Shown: piece by piece, positions 36,927-45,054 of the stretch
Position numbering within the stretch: position 1 is the first letter of the stretch
How the letters are laid out: each line of letters opens with the position of its first letter
Source: Haloplanus salinus
GTDB lineage: Archaea; Halobacteriota; Halobacteria; Halobacteriales; Haloferacaceae
DNA: 64,000 bases
Reading direction: 5' to 3'
Assembly (NCBI RefSeq): GCF_003336245.1
Contig: NZ_QPHM01000001.1
Location: 2,236,113-2,300,112 of the forward strand
Notes under the pieces: model-generated
The model's database searches: none
What the model was told of the DNA's origin: nothing
The model's input: the letters and a program-made list of their open reading frames with translations, nothing else
Made by a program: the position numbers and the translations under genes

Positions 36927-39900
36927 TCATAGGAAGCTCCCGAGTCCCGTCTGGTACTGATTGAGAAGCGCGGCCTCAATGTCCACGCCGACCGCCTCAA
37001 CAAGCGGAGCAATCGGCTTCACAATGAGCGTGTTCACCATCCGCGACGTATCCAGTCGGAGACCGTCGGGTAGAATCTCGGGATCGTCAAAGCACAACAC
37101 TTCAACTGAATCGTCCAGCTCCGCGAAGTACGTCGGCTGAAGGTAGACACGCTTCGGCTTCGAGTTCTCCCCGAAGTTCGTCCCGAGGAGCTTATTCGAG
37201 TTGATCGCACCCACGACCTGCGCCGTTGGTCTGTGGTAAGCGGCCAGCGGCTTCTTAATCCCCTGTGGAATCCCAATGGCGTTCCAATCGGGATCATCGG
37301 AGGACAACGCCTGAGCGGCGTCGTAAATGAGCGTGCTCACCGCCTCGTCTCCACCGTCGCGGAGGATTGCCTCGACGACCTCCGTCTGAAGCTCGCTCGT
37401 GAACGGGGCCACGTCGGAGCGGTTCGTGTGAAGGCCGACCTTCTTGATTTCGTCCGTCGTCTTGCCGTTCTTCCACGTTACGTGTAGGGCGTACCGCTTC
37501 TTTTTGCCATACTGGAAGAATCGGGGAGAGTAGGACTCAACCTCAATGCGCCAGCGGCAATCGCGGGTTCCCATATTGTAGTCGACGGACAGCCCGGCGT
37601 ATGCGGTCTCATTGAGCTCGTCGGCCAATCGGTATGCCTCCTCCAGCGCGTCGACGCGGTTACTTGCGTCGGGGAACATCACGTAATTTGAATTGTGAAC
37701 GATGATGTTGCCGGCTCCCGCGTGGAAGTGGTGATTCTCCGTCTCAAGATCGTAGACGTAATCGCCGTCGTACTGGTACGGCTCAATTTTCTCCACCTTG
37801 AGGGGCGTACCACGGTGGCTTGTCTGACAGCGGAGTTTGTAATATTCAGTCTCAACTCCGTCCCGCGCAACCGTACGGAAGTTGATATTGAACGTGTATC
37901 CAACCCGCTGAAGTAGGTAGACAAGCCCGGTTGCGAGGGGGAGGTGTTTTGTTTCAGCTTCGTGGAACCTCTTAGTGTATCGCTCCCCAACGTGACCATC
38001 AGCAGCCATATATCCGTCAAGGAACGCCTGAACAGCTTGAGTGTCGGCGTTCAGAATCTTTCGGGGGACGCGCTTCTGTCGAGACGGGGTGTAACACATA
38101 TCAGAGAAGTGGGTAGAGAGATCACTTACAGCACCACTCGCGCCCTTGCCCCTCTTTCCATTGTTTGAGGGCTGAAGTTTGTACGTCCCCGAAGATTCCA
38201 TCGTTTCAGAAATCTCCGAGTTGACTCCGAACTCATTCTTCAGCGAGACAGCCGCCCGCTCAAGAAGTTCGTGGCTCGTGTTGTTTAGCGTCCACGACAA
38301 CTTTCGAGTGTTCCAATCGCTATTCTTGGGGTGTTCATACGCATATTCTCCAGCGGAGCCGTCCCCACAGAAGAACCCATATAGCCACGCTCGATCAAGA
38401 GAGATAGAAGATCTAACACCCTCGAACGCTTTGGAAACGTCTTTGTGTAGTAGTTTATCTCCAATCTCTAACTCGCAGGGCTCAACCTCAGAGCCATCAT
38501 TGCGAACAAGCGAGTGGTCTTCTGTTGCGTGAACGACCCCGTTCTTCGTTCGAATAGTGTAGAGATTCTTTCGGTTGGGTTTCCGAATAACGCGCTTGAC
38601 GCGAGTAAAGCCTCGCTCAGTCCACACATCGACATAGCCCTCGCGGCCTTCAAGCTCTTGAATCTCTACAATATCAATTTCTCCGTTTTCGTCACGGATT
38701 AGCGTAGGTTCGTCCATAGGGACTGAATCCGTGTCACCGTAGATCACGCGACCCGTGCTGTTCGCCTCGACGTAGCGGGACGTGAATTTGATAACCTCCT
38801 GCCCCATCGTGGAGATGGACTCCGCCGTGAGCTCGTCGTAGAGGAAGAAGTATTCCCATCCAGTCACGCCGAACAGACTGTTAACAATCGTCTTTCTTAC
38901 ATCGTATTCTTCGCTAAAACGAGCGTACTCGGCGGTGTCTGGCGCGGCTGAATTGCGCTTTTTCTTTGCCTCACCTTTGAGGGAAAGAGCCTCGTCGACA
39001 AGCTCCGTCATTACGCCGATCTTATCAAGACGGAAGGCGGCTCCGTTTGGGGCCTGCGTGAACGGCCCTTTGAACGTCTCCGGGTCAACCCGGCACTCGG
39101 GGCTTGCGTTCAGCATCCACATCGTATTGGGGTACAGCGATTCGAGGTCCATCCCGACAACGTGTTCAGCGACGCCGTAGTACGGGTCTCTGACGTAGCC
39201 GCCTTTGAACTGATCCTCCTTCTTCTCGTAGACTGTGGTCGGGCCAACCAGCCCCCTCTCGTGGAGCTTCCGGCGAACCATCATCTCGATGAAGTCGTTG
39301 TTATTCTCCGCGTCACCGAAGTCAGCGCCAACCGCGTTCGCCAGGGCCGCTCGGAAGGCGATAATACCGAGCGTATCGTTGAGCCCGACAACCAGCCGAA
39401 CGTCGTGGAAGTTGTAGCGCAGGAGCTTATCGAGGTTTGACTCCCACATCTCGTAGATGCCTTCGCCCGCGTGATCGAGCTTCTGCTCTCCGAGTTCTTC
39501 TGCCGCCACCGCGTTGAGGGAGTACGACGGGAGTTCGCCCCGCTTCGTCGACTTGTAGGCGTCGAGCATATCGTAGATCACCCGCCCTGCGATGTGGGGG
39601 CGACCCGTCTTCGACATACCAGCCCATCCATCGCGAGCGAGTCGGGAGGCGTCGACGCTGAGTTTCTTCATCCGTTCGAGGATGTAGGGCGCGTCGAAGC
39701 CGATGTTCCACGCCGTCAGCACGTCGGGATTTACACCGGAAACGTACTGTGCGAAGCCCGCCAGCATCTCCACCTCAGTCTCGTAATAGTCGAGCGCGTC
39801 CAGGCCCTCGGGGAGACCATCGGGGAGTGTCTCACCAACCGGACGACCGTTGAGCCATACGAAGCCGCGGTATTCACCGGACTGACTATCGTGGCTGACG

Positions 39901-40403
39901 AGACTGAGAACCGCGCGCTCCCCCGGTTTCGGGAACCTACCGCGGTCGTCCGTCTCAATGTCGAACGTTAGCACCGAGAACTCCGTCGTGAAGTCAATGG
40001 GCTCCACGTCGGACGCCTTGATGGTGGTTGCCCCGTCAGGAACTCGAATCCCCGTGTAGAGCTCCAAGTCGATGAGCGCACGGTTCTCGTACCACACGTC
40101 CGTCTCGAAGTTCTCGCTGAACAGTTCGCGGAGCTCACGGGTAGCGTTCGTTGTCGTCACCTCAATACGGCTCACGTCGTCGCCAAACAGCGAGGTGTAC
40201 CCGTGTTTGACGCTGACGACGTGTTCGCGCCGCTCGAAATCGACGAGGGCTTTCACCTCTGCCGTCGGGACGTAGAAGTATGGGTTGAATCCCATCACCT
40301 CTACGGTGTGCGCCTTCATCTCGGCGTCGCGTCCGTGGATACGAAGCCGGGTCTCGTTACCTTCGGTTACTCGTTCTGTGTTTGTGATATACAGGTCTGT
40401 CAT
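36927..40403 (-). CDS. polB: Family B DNA polymerase containing an intein
   Basis: 1158 residues before splicing, about 813 after. The ATG at 40403 (MTDLYITNTERV) is preceded by CCTGAACC; the longer upstream frame is not needed. Exonuclease motifs: LTFDIETDD (Exo I), AWNIGFDAPYI (Exo II), YNFHDVRL (Exo III). Polymerase motifs: VVGMDLESLYPNTM (A), VRKTIVNSLFGVTGWEYFF (B), VIYGDTDS (C), with the intein splitting motif C before its Ser. All catalytic acids are present, so the spliced enzyme should have polymerase and 3'-5' proofreading activity. It is shorter than the host PolB and is probably the replicase of the element. Confidence 0.94.
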   Translation of the reverse strand: MTDLYITNTERVTEGNETRLRIHGRDAEMKAHTVEVMGFNPYFYVPTAEVKALVDFERREHVVSVKHGYTSLFGDDVSRIEVTTTNATRELRELFSENFETDVWYENRALIDLELYTGIRVPDGATTIKASDVEPIDFTTEFSVLTFDIETDDRGRFPKPGERAVLSLVSHDSQSGEYRGFVWLNGRPVGETLPDGLPEGLDALDYYETEVEMLAGFAQYVSGVNPDVLTAWNIGFDAPYILERMKKLSVDASRLARDGWAGMSKTGRPHIAGRVIYDMLDAYKSTKRGELPSYSLNAVAAEELGEQKLDHAGEGIYEMWESNLDKLLRYNFHDVRLVVGLNDTLGIIAFRAALANAVGADFGDAENNNDFIEMMVRRKLHERGLVGPTTVYEKKEDQFKGGYVRDPYYGVAEHVVGMDLESLYPNTMWMLNASPECRVDPETFKGPFTQAPNGAAFRLDKIGVMTELVDEALSLKGEAKKKRNSAAPDTAEYARFSEEYDVRKTIVNSLFGVTGWEYFFLYDELTAESISTMGQEVIKFTSRYVEANSTGRVIYGDTDSVPMDEPTLIRDENGEIDIVEIQELEGREGYVDVWTERGFTRVKRVIRKPNRKNLYTIRTKNGVVHATEDHSLVRNDGSEVEPCELEIGDKLLHKDVSKAFEGVRSSISLDRAWLYGFFCGDGSAGEYAYEHPKNSDWNTRKLSWTLNNTSHELLERAAVSLKNEFGVNSEISETMESSGTYKLQPSNNGKRGKGASGAVSDLSTHFSDMCYTPSRQKRVPRKILNADTQAVQAFLDGYMAADGHVGERYTKRFHEAETKHLPLATGLVYLLQRVGYTFNINFRTVARDGVETEYYKLRCQTSHRGTPLKVEKIEPYQYDGDYVYDLETENHHFHAGAGNIIVHNSNYVMFPDASNRVDALEEAYRLADELNETAYAGLSVDYNMGTRDCRWRIEVESYSPRFFQYGKKKRYALHVTWKNGKTTDEIKKVGLHTNRSDVAPFTSELQTEVVEAILRDGGDEAVSTLIYDAAQALSSDDPDWNAIGIPQGIKKPLAAYHRPTAQVVGAINSNKLLGTNFGENSKPKRVYLQPTYFAELDDSVEVLCFDDPEILPDGLRLDTSRMVNTLIVKPIAPLVEAVGVDIEAALLNQYQTGLGSFL
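37692..38726 (-). mobile_element. Intein with LAGLIDADG homing endonuclease in polB (pol-c site)
   Basis: 345 codons inserted inside YGDTD/S. It begins with Ser (SVPMDEPTLI) in place of the more common Cys and ends VHN, followed by the +1 Ser of SNYVMF. Splicing block B is visible as VHATEDHSL (TxxH), block F as VYDLETENHHFHAG, block G as NIIVHN. Two dodecapeptide endonuclease motifs are present: LYGFFCGDGSAG and FLDGYMAADGHV, both with acidic residues, so homing may still be active. Confidence 0.92.
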
Positions 40404-40423
40404 TGGTCTTGATATTGGTCTCA

Positions 40424-40431
40424 GGTTCAGG
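40424..40431 (-). promoter_or_regulatory. CCTGAACC motif before polB
   Basis: Exact 8-mer 20 bases before the polB ATG. A GC hairpin (CCGCC...TGGCT-CTGACC-AGCCA...GGCGG, about 40457-40490) lies further upstream. Confidence 0.5.
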
Positions 40432-40498
40432 GACAAAGTCGAGGAAATCGCATAGCCGCCGCTGGCTGGTCAGAGCCAACGGGCGGAAGTGGGGAGAA

Positions 40499-41041
40499 TT
40501 AGAGGTGGGGGGAGCCGCCGTCAGTTCGGATTTCCTCAAGAATACCGTCTCGGCGGAGCTCGTCTTTCACCTGATCGCTTAGCAGGATTGCATCAGAATT
40601 GCTCATCCAACCACTAATCTGAATATTATCCATCTCGGTGATTAGAAGTCGCTTATCTGGTGTTTCTTTGTATTTCGTGATGATTGCTTGTGTTCTTGGG
40701 ACAATTTCAGAATACGGAAGCTGGTAGTAGTCTACCACCCACCGATCCCGACCGCTATCGTATGCCTCTACCGACACCACACACGACATATGCGTGTTTG
40801 GCGGTCGGTATACGGAGATAGACAGCGACGGTTTAAACGTCCACGTCCCATCCTCGGTTTTTCGCACTCGGTCTAAGACAACTTCTGGCTCCGGTGCTTC
40901 CTCGATTAGCGCCTCTGCAAACCCCACGTCGAGAGGAGCGAGAGGGAGCATCCCCTGTGGCTTACCGTCAAACTCGGTCGCGGCGTTCAGCTCGTCAACA
41001 GCAAAGCACGACCGAGGATACGGTAATTCTATTCTATTCAT
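40499..41041 (-). CDS. Hypothetical protein upstream of polB
   Basis: 180 residues beginning MNRIELPYPRSCFAVDELNAATEF. It contains mixed beta sequence (WTFKPSLSISVYRPPN, VDYYQLPYSEIVPRTQAIITKYKETPDKRLLI) and a C-terminal helix VKDELRRDGILEEI. No family recognised. It is first in the leftward unit with polB, expressed from the TATA box at 41071. Confidence 0.7.
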   Translation of the reverse strand: MNRIELPYPRSCFAVDELNAATEFDGKPQGMLPLAPLDVGFAEALIEEAPEPEVVLDRVRKTEDGTWTFKPSLSISVYRPPNTHMSCVVSVEAYDSGRDRWVVDYYQLPYSEIVPRTQAIITKYKETPDKRLLITEMDNIQISGWMSNSDAILLSDQVKDELRRDGILEEIRTDGGSPHL

Positions 41042-41070
41042 TTTGCTGGCAATACATCTTGGTTAATGTA

Positions 41071-41080
41071 GACTATATGG
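41071..41080 (-). promoter_or_regulatory. TATA box of the polB operon
   Basis: CCATATAGTC on the minus strand is centred about 34 bases before the ATG at 41041. The surrounding 110 bases are AT-rich and gene-free. Confidence 0.5.
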
Positions 41081-41153
41081 CTTGTGCCACCATAATGAAA
41101 GTGAAACTGAATATATCAGTAGCACTCTACCACATTATTCTACGCTGAGAGAT

Positions 41154-42059
41154 TTAGGAACCGCTTTCCAGCGACTCTTTGTTATCAGAGTAGAAAGTTG
41201 GGCCGGGGCCACTCTCGGTCGCCCATTTGCACGGGCAAATATGATAGAACGATGACTTTTGATCCTCGTTCGGTCCCCACGCACAGAGCGGGCCGGGGTT
41301 GATCGGGTAGTTGTCAACGTCGGTTCCAGCGTCTTCGAGCTCTTGGCACAACCGCTCAACTTTGGAGCGGCGCTTCTCAGTCGACTCAGCCGTAATGAAG
41401 TCGTCATTCATCGGGTAGTACCCACCGACCGCCGCCACATCATATTCTTCCTCAAACAGGAGTGCGTAGTATTCCAGCTCAAGGAAGATGCCGTCGTTGC
41501 GATACTTCTTCGGAGGGGTCTTCCCCGTCTTGAAGTCTATGACGACGACGCCAGCGGTATCGGCTGAGAAGTCGGGGAGAGACGCGGCCTCTACGATCAC
41601 GTCAGCAAAGCCCATCCGGGGAATGAGCTGGTTCCAGTCCCACACCTCGGCCTCTATACCGACCGCGGGGAACAGCGAAACGTCATCAAGGTCACAGCAC
41701 CGCTGAAGCCGGCGGGCCTCGAACATCAGGAAGTTCGTGATGAACGGCTCCGTGTAGTCCATCCACCGGGTGTAATCTGCGGGAAGGTAGATGGTGAGAT
41801 CATCGCACACGTCGCCGGTCTCCTCGAACGCCTCTCGGACGTTGTGGTAGTAGTCCTCGAAGACGGAGTGGATGTTCGAGCCACGGCGCATCCAGCGGTT
41901 CTCCGGTTCGCGGAGCCCTCGGATATATTTGAGATAAAGGTGGTAGGGATTCTTCGCGTACTCCATCAGCCGCGACTTCGAGATGTACGGCATATGCGTA
42001 TCTCGTTCTTCCTGAATCTCACGGGCGGTCTCGAAGTTCGGGGAGTCAATCGCCGGCAT
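41154..42059 (-). CDS. PD-(D/E)XK nuclease, RecB/Cas4-like
   Basis: 301 residues from the ATG at 42059 (MPAIDSPNFETAREIQEER); the start overlaps the stop of the gene upstream. YISKSRLMEYAKNPYHLYLKYIRGL and RRGSNIHSVFEDYY match the N-terminal helix and GxxxH region of the RecB/Cas4 family. VVVIDFKTGKTP is the catalytic D-(x)n-(D)xK core, and ELEYYALLFEE the QxxxY-like motif. Cysteines near the end (PLCAWGP, YHICPCKW) may bind Fe-S as in Cas4. It probably resects DNA ends during replication or recombination of the element. Confidence 0.82.
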   Translation of the reverse strand: MPAIDSPNFETAREIQEERDTHMPYISKSRLMEYAKNPYHLYLKYIRGLREPENRWMRRGSNIHSVFEDYYHNVREAFEETGDVCDDLTIYLPADYTRWMDYTEPFITNFLMFEARRLQRCCDLDDVSLFPAVGIEAEVWDWNQLIPRMGFADVIVEAASLPDFSADTAGVVVIDFKTGKTPPKKYRNDGIFLELEYYALLFEEEYDVAAVGGYYPMNDDFITAESTEKRRSKVERLCQELEDAGTDVDNYPINPGPLCAWGPNEDQKSSFYHICPCKWATESGPGPTFYSDNKESLESGS

Positions 42060-42295
42060 TAGCGGGCCTCCTGCGGAACACGGCGGCGAGGGGCGGGTCG
42101 TCCCGTCGACTCGTAGGGCTTGCAGAACTCGGAAATCAGCCATTCTTTCGTCGTCTCGTAGACCGCTGTCTGGCAGGCCACGGGGCTTCCGCACGTCGCC
42201 CGGTAGATGTTCGTTCCGGGGTAGTTGCGAATCTTCAGGCGTTCACCGCACGATCCACACCGGGCGTCAGTCTCAATGTCTTCTTCGGTGGTCAT
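42059..42295 (-). CDS. Small zinc-finger protein
   Basis: 78 residues. RCGSCGERLKI and ATCGSPVACQTAVYE provide four Cys. The start is 2 bases after an exact CCTGAACC. Its stop overlaps the start of the RecB/Cas4-like gene, so translation is coupled. Function unknown. Confidence 0.75.
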   Translation of the reverse strand: MTTEEDIETDARCGSCGERLKIRNYPGTNIYRATCGSPVACQTAVYETTKEWLISEFCKPYESTGRPAPRRRVPQEAR

Positions 42296-42297
42296 AG

Positions 42298-42305
42298 GGT
42301 TCAGG
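42298..42305 (-). promoter_or_regulatory. CCTGAACC motif before the 42295 gene
   Basis: Exact 8-mer, 2 bases from the ATG (CCTGAACCCTATG). Confidence 0.5.
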
Positions 42306-42308
42306 TTG

Positions 42309-42482
42309 TTACTGGAACCGCTCGTCGTCGTTCGCTTGCCGTTCGAGGGCGCGGAGATGGTCAGTCACGTCGCGCACCTGCGTTGTCCCGTCGTCGCCGG
42401 TCTCAAACTCCAGCACGACGTAGCCGCCGGCAACCGCGTGGGCCAGCGCCTCGCTCAGCACCTCCTCGGGTGAGAACTTCAT
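42309..42482 (-). CDS. Hypothetical 57-residue protein
   Basis: MKFSPEEVLSEALAHAVAGGYVVLEF, then ETGDDGTTQVRDVTDHLRALERQANDDERFQ. Good acidic codon use; it lies within a tight run of same-strand genes, 6 bases after the stop of the gene upstream. No family recognised. Confidence 0.65.
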   Translation of the reverse strand: MKFSPEEVLSEALAHAVAGGYVVLEFETGDDGTTQVRDVTDHLRALERQANDDERFQ

Positions 42483-42488
42483 CGGCGC

Positions 42489-42626
42489 TCAGCTCCGGGC
42501 GTGGTAACAGCTTGAACAGTACCGACCGCGGAAGCCCGCGCCGACACGGACTTTCGTTCCGCACTCAACACACGGGCGACACGGCTTCTGATTTCGGAGC
42601 TGTCGCCACGAGGTACGGTGGTTCAT
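42489..42626 (-). CDS. Tiny zinc-finger protein (45 residues)
   Basis: MNHRTSWRQLRNQKPCRPCVECGTKV, then RVGAGFRGRYCSSCYHARS: CxxCxxC and CxxC groups fit one zinc ribbon. The ATG overlaps the stop of the 43057 gene (ATGA). Confidence 0.65.
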   Translation of the reverse strand: MNHRTSWRQLRNQKPCRPCVECGTKVRVGAGFRGRYCSSCYHARS

Positions 42627-43057
42627 CAGGCCGCCTCCGCGTCCTCGGTGTCCTCGTAGGTCTCACGGTAGCCTTCAGCCAGCCGCTCAACGAGGGCGGC
42701 CTTCTCGGCCATATCAGCGTGATTTTCAGCCGACATTGCCGCGTACACCATTTCGTCCTCAGCGGAGTCCCCGACTGACTCGAAGTTCATCTCGTCAGCG
42801 AAGAACGTCCCAAAGAACTCTCGGGAGAACTTGTCGAGTCGGCGGGTGAACAGCCCGAAGGCGATCACCTTCTCCGTACTGTCGAGGACAATAGGCTCAC
42901 CGTGAGCCATAATTTCGAGGATAACTCCGATGTTGCGCCAGCTCGATCCGTAGTCCCGCGTTTTCTTTTCATAGGTGTCAGCGCCGGTTCGCAGGATCGT
43001 AGCGGCTTCGCGGCGGTTCTCAGTCTGGTCGCTGTCAGGGGTCGTGATTTCGGTCAT
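42626..43057 (-). CDS. Possible nucleotide-modification-associated (DUF1599-like) protein
   Basis: 143 residues. TYEKKTRDYGSSWRNIGVILEIM and DSTEKVIAFGLFTRRLDKFSREFF recall the DYGxSW...KxxRLxxL pattern of DUF1599, found in phage gene sets for modified nucleotides. The match is from pattern memory only. The ATG lies 5 bases after an exact CCTGAACC. Confidence 0.6.
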   Translation of the reverse strand: MTEITTPDSDQTENRREAATILRTGADTYEKKTRDYGSSWRNIGVILEIMAHGEPIVLDSTEKVIAFGLFTRRLDKFSREFFGTFFADEMNFESVGDSAEDEMVYAAMSAENHADMAEKAALVERLAEGYRETYEDTEDAEAA

Positions 43058-43062
43058 TGTAG

Positions 43063-43070
43063 GGTTCAGG
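43063..43070 (-). promoter_or_regulatory. CCTGAACC motif before the 43057 gene
   Basis: Exact 8-mer in the 19-base gap between two same-strand genes (CCTGAACCCTACAATG). Confidence 0.5.
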
Positions 43071-43076
43071 TTTCAG

Positions 43077-43271
43077 TTACTCGAACAGGTCGTCCATCGT
43101 GGCGATAGTGCGCTCGTTGCGGAGCCTGTCGATCTCGACGATGTTCAGCGCCATCCAGTCACAGCCGGGGCAATCGGCTATGTCGTAGAACCGCTGAATC
43201 ACCGGGGGCTGTACGAACACCACACCGCAATTCGCACAGTAGAACCGATCTCGGGTGTCGTCTTCATTCAT
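43077..43271 (-). CDS. Small zinc-ribbon protein
   Basis: 64 residues from the ATG at 43271; a GTG one codon upstream is possible. RFYCANCGVVFV and IADCPGCDWMAL supply two CxxC pairs. The remaining helix is EIDRLRNERTIATMDDLF. The start overlaps the stop of the previous gene. Confidence 0.7.
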   Translation of the reverse strand: MNEDDTRDRFYCANCGVVFVQPPVIQRFYDIADCPGCDWMALNIVEIDRLRNERTIATMDDLFE

Positions 43272-43452
43272 CACGGACTCGAATTATATCGCCAATGCGC
43301 TCGTATTGCAGACCGTCAGCCGTCGTGAACTTGATCGTCCCCGAGGGCATCCGCATAGCGTCAATGACGTTTTCGTACCGCTCAACTTCGCGGCCCTCCG
43401 GCTCGTCGTAGGGATAGAGCCAGAGAGTGAACGGCGTCGTCAGCTCAGTCAT
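43264..43452 (-). CDS. Hypothetical 62-residue protein
   Basis: The ATG at 43452 (MTELTTPFTLWLYPYDEPEGREVERYENVIDAMRM) overlaps the stop of the HAD gene. Continues PSGTIKFTTADGLQYERIGDIIRVRDE, an SH3- or Sm-like small beta fold by appearance. No family recognised. Confidence 0.65.
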   Translation of the reverse strand: MTELTTPFTLWLYPYDEPEGREVERYENVIDAMRMPSGTIKFTTADGLQYERIGDIIRVRDE

Positions 43453-43852
43453 CGGCAGGAACCTCGGGAGCCTCAGCCGCAAGTTCGCCCGTGTTCGTCG
43501 GGGGCCACGGTTGCCGGGCAAGAATCCCCGACACGTCGCCCTGCCATCCGTCGACGGTGACGTTTACCGCCTTATCATCGAGGTACACGTCGGAGCCACC
43601 TTTGCCCATCATCAGGCCGTGGAACCGAACGTCCCACTCGGTCAGTCGGGCGGCAACGATGTGCGCTTCAGACCACGGGCGGGCCGTCCACACTAAGAGC
43701 GTGTGACCCTCGTAGTAGCGGTCTCGCATCCACTCGATAACCTCGTGGTTCGGCATCTCGTCGCCGTATTCGTATTCGTTTTCTGTCACCGTAATCGTGT
43801 GGTCAAAATCGACCGAGATGGTCTTTTTTGACGCATATGGTTCAGTCGTCAT
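43445..43852 (-). CDS. HAD-superfamily phosphatase-like protein
   Basis: 135 residues from the ATG at 43852. Motif I ISVDFDHTIT has the DxD-type acid pair, HTLLVWTARPW fits motif II, and SDVYLDDKAVN the DD of motif IV. Similar short HADs occur in capsule synthesis and in phages. The start lies inside the last codons of the membrane-protein gene, where the coding sequence itself contains CCTGAACC. Confidence 0.78.
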   Translation of the reverse strand: MTTEPYASKKTISVDFDHTITVTENEYEYGDEMPNHEVIEWMRDRYYEGHTLLVWTARPWSEAHIVAARLTEWDVRFHGLMMGKGGSDVYLDDKAVNVTVDGWQGDVSGILARQPWPPTNTGELAAEAPEVPADD

Positions 43853-44123
43853 TGGGGTAGGGTTCAGGCTGTAGCGACTGAGAACGCGGCTCGGGTCGGC
43901 GGTACACGGCAATTCCAGCCCAAATACCAATGCCGACTACCGTCGCCACTACCGAGCTCCAGAGCCCGAGACCGACATAGGCCACTACAATAGCGACCAT
44001 CGACACGAGCACGATGCCGGAGTGGGTCATAGGTACAGCCGCTCGCTTGTTCATCAGCGTCGTCAGCGCAGACAGATTCAGCGCCCACCCCGCGAGGGTG
44101 AGAACCAAATCCGGCCACTCCAT
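43842..44123 (-). CDS. Small membrane protein with three hydrophobic segments
   Basis: 93 residues from 44123 (an ATG one codon upstream also exists): MEWPDLVLTLAGWALNLSALTTLMNKRAAVPMTHSGIVLVSMVAIVVAYVGLGLWSSVVATVVGIGIWAGIAVY. The C-terminus SLQPEPYPNDD contains the CCTGAACC motif in frame. It overlaps the next gene by 11 bases and the upstream gene's stop. Confidence 0.75.
   Translation of the reverse strand: MEWPDLVLTLAGWALNLSALTTLMNKRAAVPMTHSGIVLVSMVAIVVAYVGLGLWSSVVATVVGIGIWAGIAVYRRPEPRSQSLQPEPYPNDD
43861..43868 (-). promoter_or_regulatory. CCTGAACC motif before the HAD gene
   Basis: Exact 8-mer, 8 bases before the HAD ATG and inside the coding end of the upstream gene. Keeping it there suggests selection on the nucleotide sequence. 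Confidence 0.5.
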
Positions 44124-44341
44124 CACTCGGTGTCGGACTCCGCCGACAGCGTATCAGGGTGGCCGCGATAGAGGTAGTACGTCGGCACGTCGTCGCCCAT
44201 CTCTACTTCGAGGCTGTTCAGCTCGTAAGCGTTGAACACCGCCTCGACGAGCTTCATCCCGATTACAAGACGGTGATGGTCTGCCTTCGTCATTGCCTCC
44301 GGGGTGCGCTCCGGCTTCGGCGGCGGGGACGTGTCAATCAT
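44123..44341 (-). CDS. Hypothetical small acidic protein, paralogue of the next gene
   Basis: 72 residues. AVFNAYELNSLEVEMGDDVPTYYLYRG resembles ALYEFFRSFEISELEIELPEGRGVFYIAFE in the 44338-44538 product, so the two appear to be tandem paralogues. Both ends overlap neighbours by 4 bases. Function unknown. Confidence 0.65.
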   Translation of the reverse strand: MIDTSPPPKPERTPEAMTKADHHRLVIGMKLVEAVFNAYELNSLEVEMGDDVPTYYLYRGHPDTLSAESDTE

Positions 44342-44538
44342 CGCCCGGCCTCCGCCTTCTCAGCCTCGAACGCGATGTAGAACACGCCGCGTCCTTCAGG
44401 AAGCTCGATCTCCAGCTCGCTGATCTCGAACGAACGGAAGAACTCGTAGAGCGCCGCCGCGAGGAACGTCGCCATTTCTTCCTCGTCTTCATTCATCGGT
44501 ACTTCTTCAGGTTCAGGTTCAGGGATTGGTTCACTCAT
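44338..44538 (-). CDS. Hypothetical small acidic protein
   Basis: 66 residues from 44538 (MSEPIPEPEPEEVPMNEDEEEM...). The true start could be the internal ATG at 44496 (MNEDEEEMATFLAAALYEFF). The PEPEP stretch would then be untranslated leader, since its DNA is a doubled CCTGAACCTGAACC like the leader motif elsewhere in the element. Paralogue of the 44123-44341 product. Confidence 0.6.
   Translation of the reverse strand: MSEPIPEPEPEEVPMNEDEEEMATFLAAALYEFFRSFEISELEIELPEGRGVFYIAFEAEKAEAGR
44510..44523 (-). promoter_or_regulatory. Doubled CCTGAACC motif
   Basis: CCTGAACCTGAACC, two overlapping copies, 13 bases before the internal ATG at 44496. Confidence 0.45.
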
Positions 44539-44806
44539 CTTCGTCGTTGTGTTGCCAGCACCTATCTTCGGGCTGGTCGACCGTCCGGGTACACCGCGTC
44601 CCGGCGTCAGTCAGCTTACCGCACTCTGGCTCTCCGGCGTCGTCTCCGTCGCTGGAATCGCTGAGAAGCGCGGCCTCTCCGATATCCACGACCGCCAGTA
44701 GGTGTCCGTAGGTCGGATTGTAATTCAGCACCTCCACGATCCGCCCGGACGCCTCGAAGGGCTGACCGGGCTGAGCGCGGATGGTTTCGAGGACGTAGGC
44801 GCTCAT
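44531..44806 (-). CDS. Small Cys/His protein
   Basis: 91 residues. The N-terminal half is beta-like (FEASGRIVEVLNYNPTYGHLLAVVDIG). The C-terminal half has CGKLTDAGTRCTRTVDQPEDRCWQH, a C-C-C-H zinc-binding set also seen in the 61949-62776 product (CNGVYLSGKKAGQDCT...FCLRH). No function known. Confidence 0.7.
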   Translation of the reverse strand: MSAYVLETIRAQPGQPFEASGRIVEVLNYNPTYGHLLAVVDIGEAALLSDSSDGDDAGEPECGKLTDAGTRCTRTVDQPEDRCWQHNDEDE

Positions 44807-45054
44807 TGCTCGCCCTCCGCCTCGCGGATGATCTGTTCGAGAATGTCCGGCGGGATTTCCGCCAGCCGTTCATCCTCGGTGATTCGCCGGTAGAGGTGGT
44901 GGGCCAGCACCAGAACGCTCAGAACGTCCTCGTTGCCGGTCTCCTCGTATTCGTGTTCGAGGAGGTACATCGTGTCGACCGACATTACTCGAAGGAGCGA
45001 CAGCGCCTCGTGGCCGTCGAGAATCGCCACCGCAACTTCTTCGAGCGTGGTCAT
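44803..45054 (-). CDS. Hypothetical small helical acidic protein
   Basis: 83 residues: MTTLEEVAVAILDGHEALSLLRVMSVDTMYLLEHEYEETGNEDVLSVLVLAHHLYRRI... all-helical by appearance. Overlaps both neighbours by 4 bases (ATGA), so translation is coupled. Confidence 0.68.
   Translation of the reverse strand: MTTLEEVAVAILDGHEALSLLRVMSVDTMYLLEHEYEETGNEDVLSVLVLAHHLYRRITEDERLAEIPPDILEQIIREAEGEQ

Noticed and set aside
36734-36964. 76-codon frame between csg and polB
   Set aside because: Overlaps the polB end, with no coding bias; treated as spacer.
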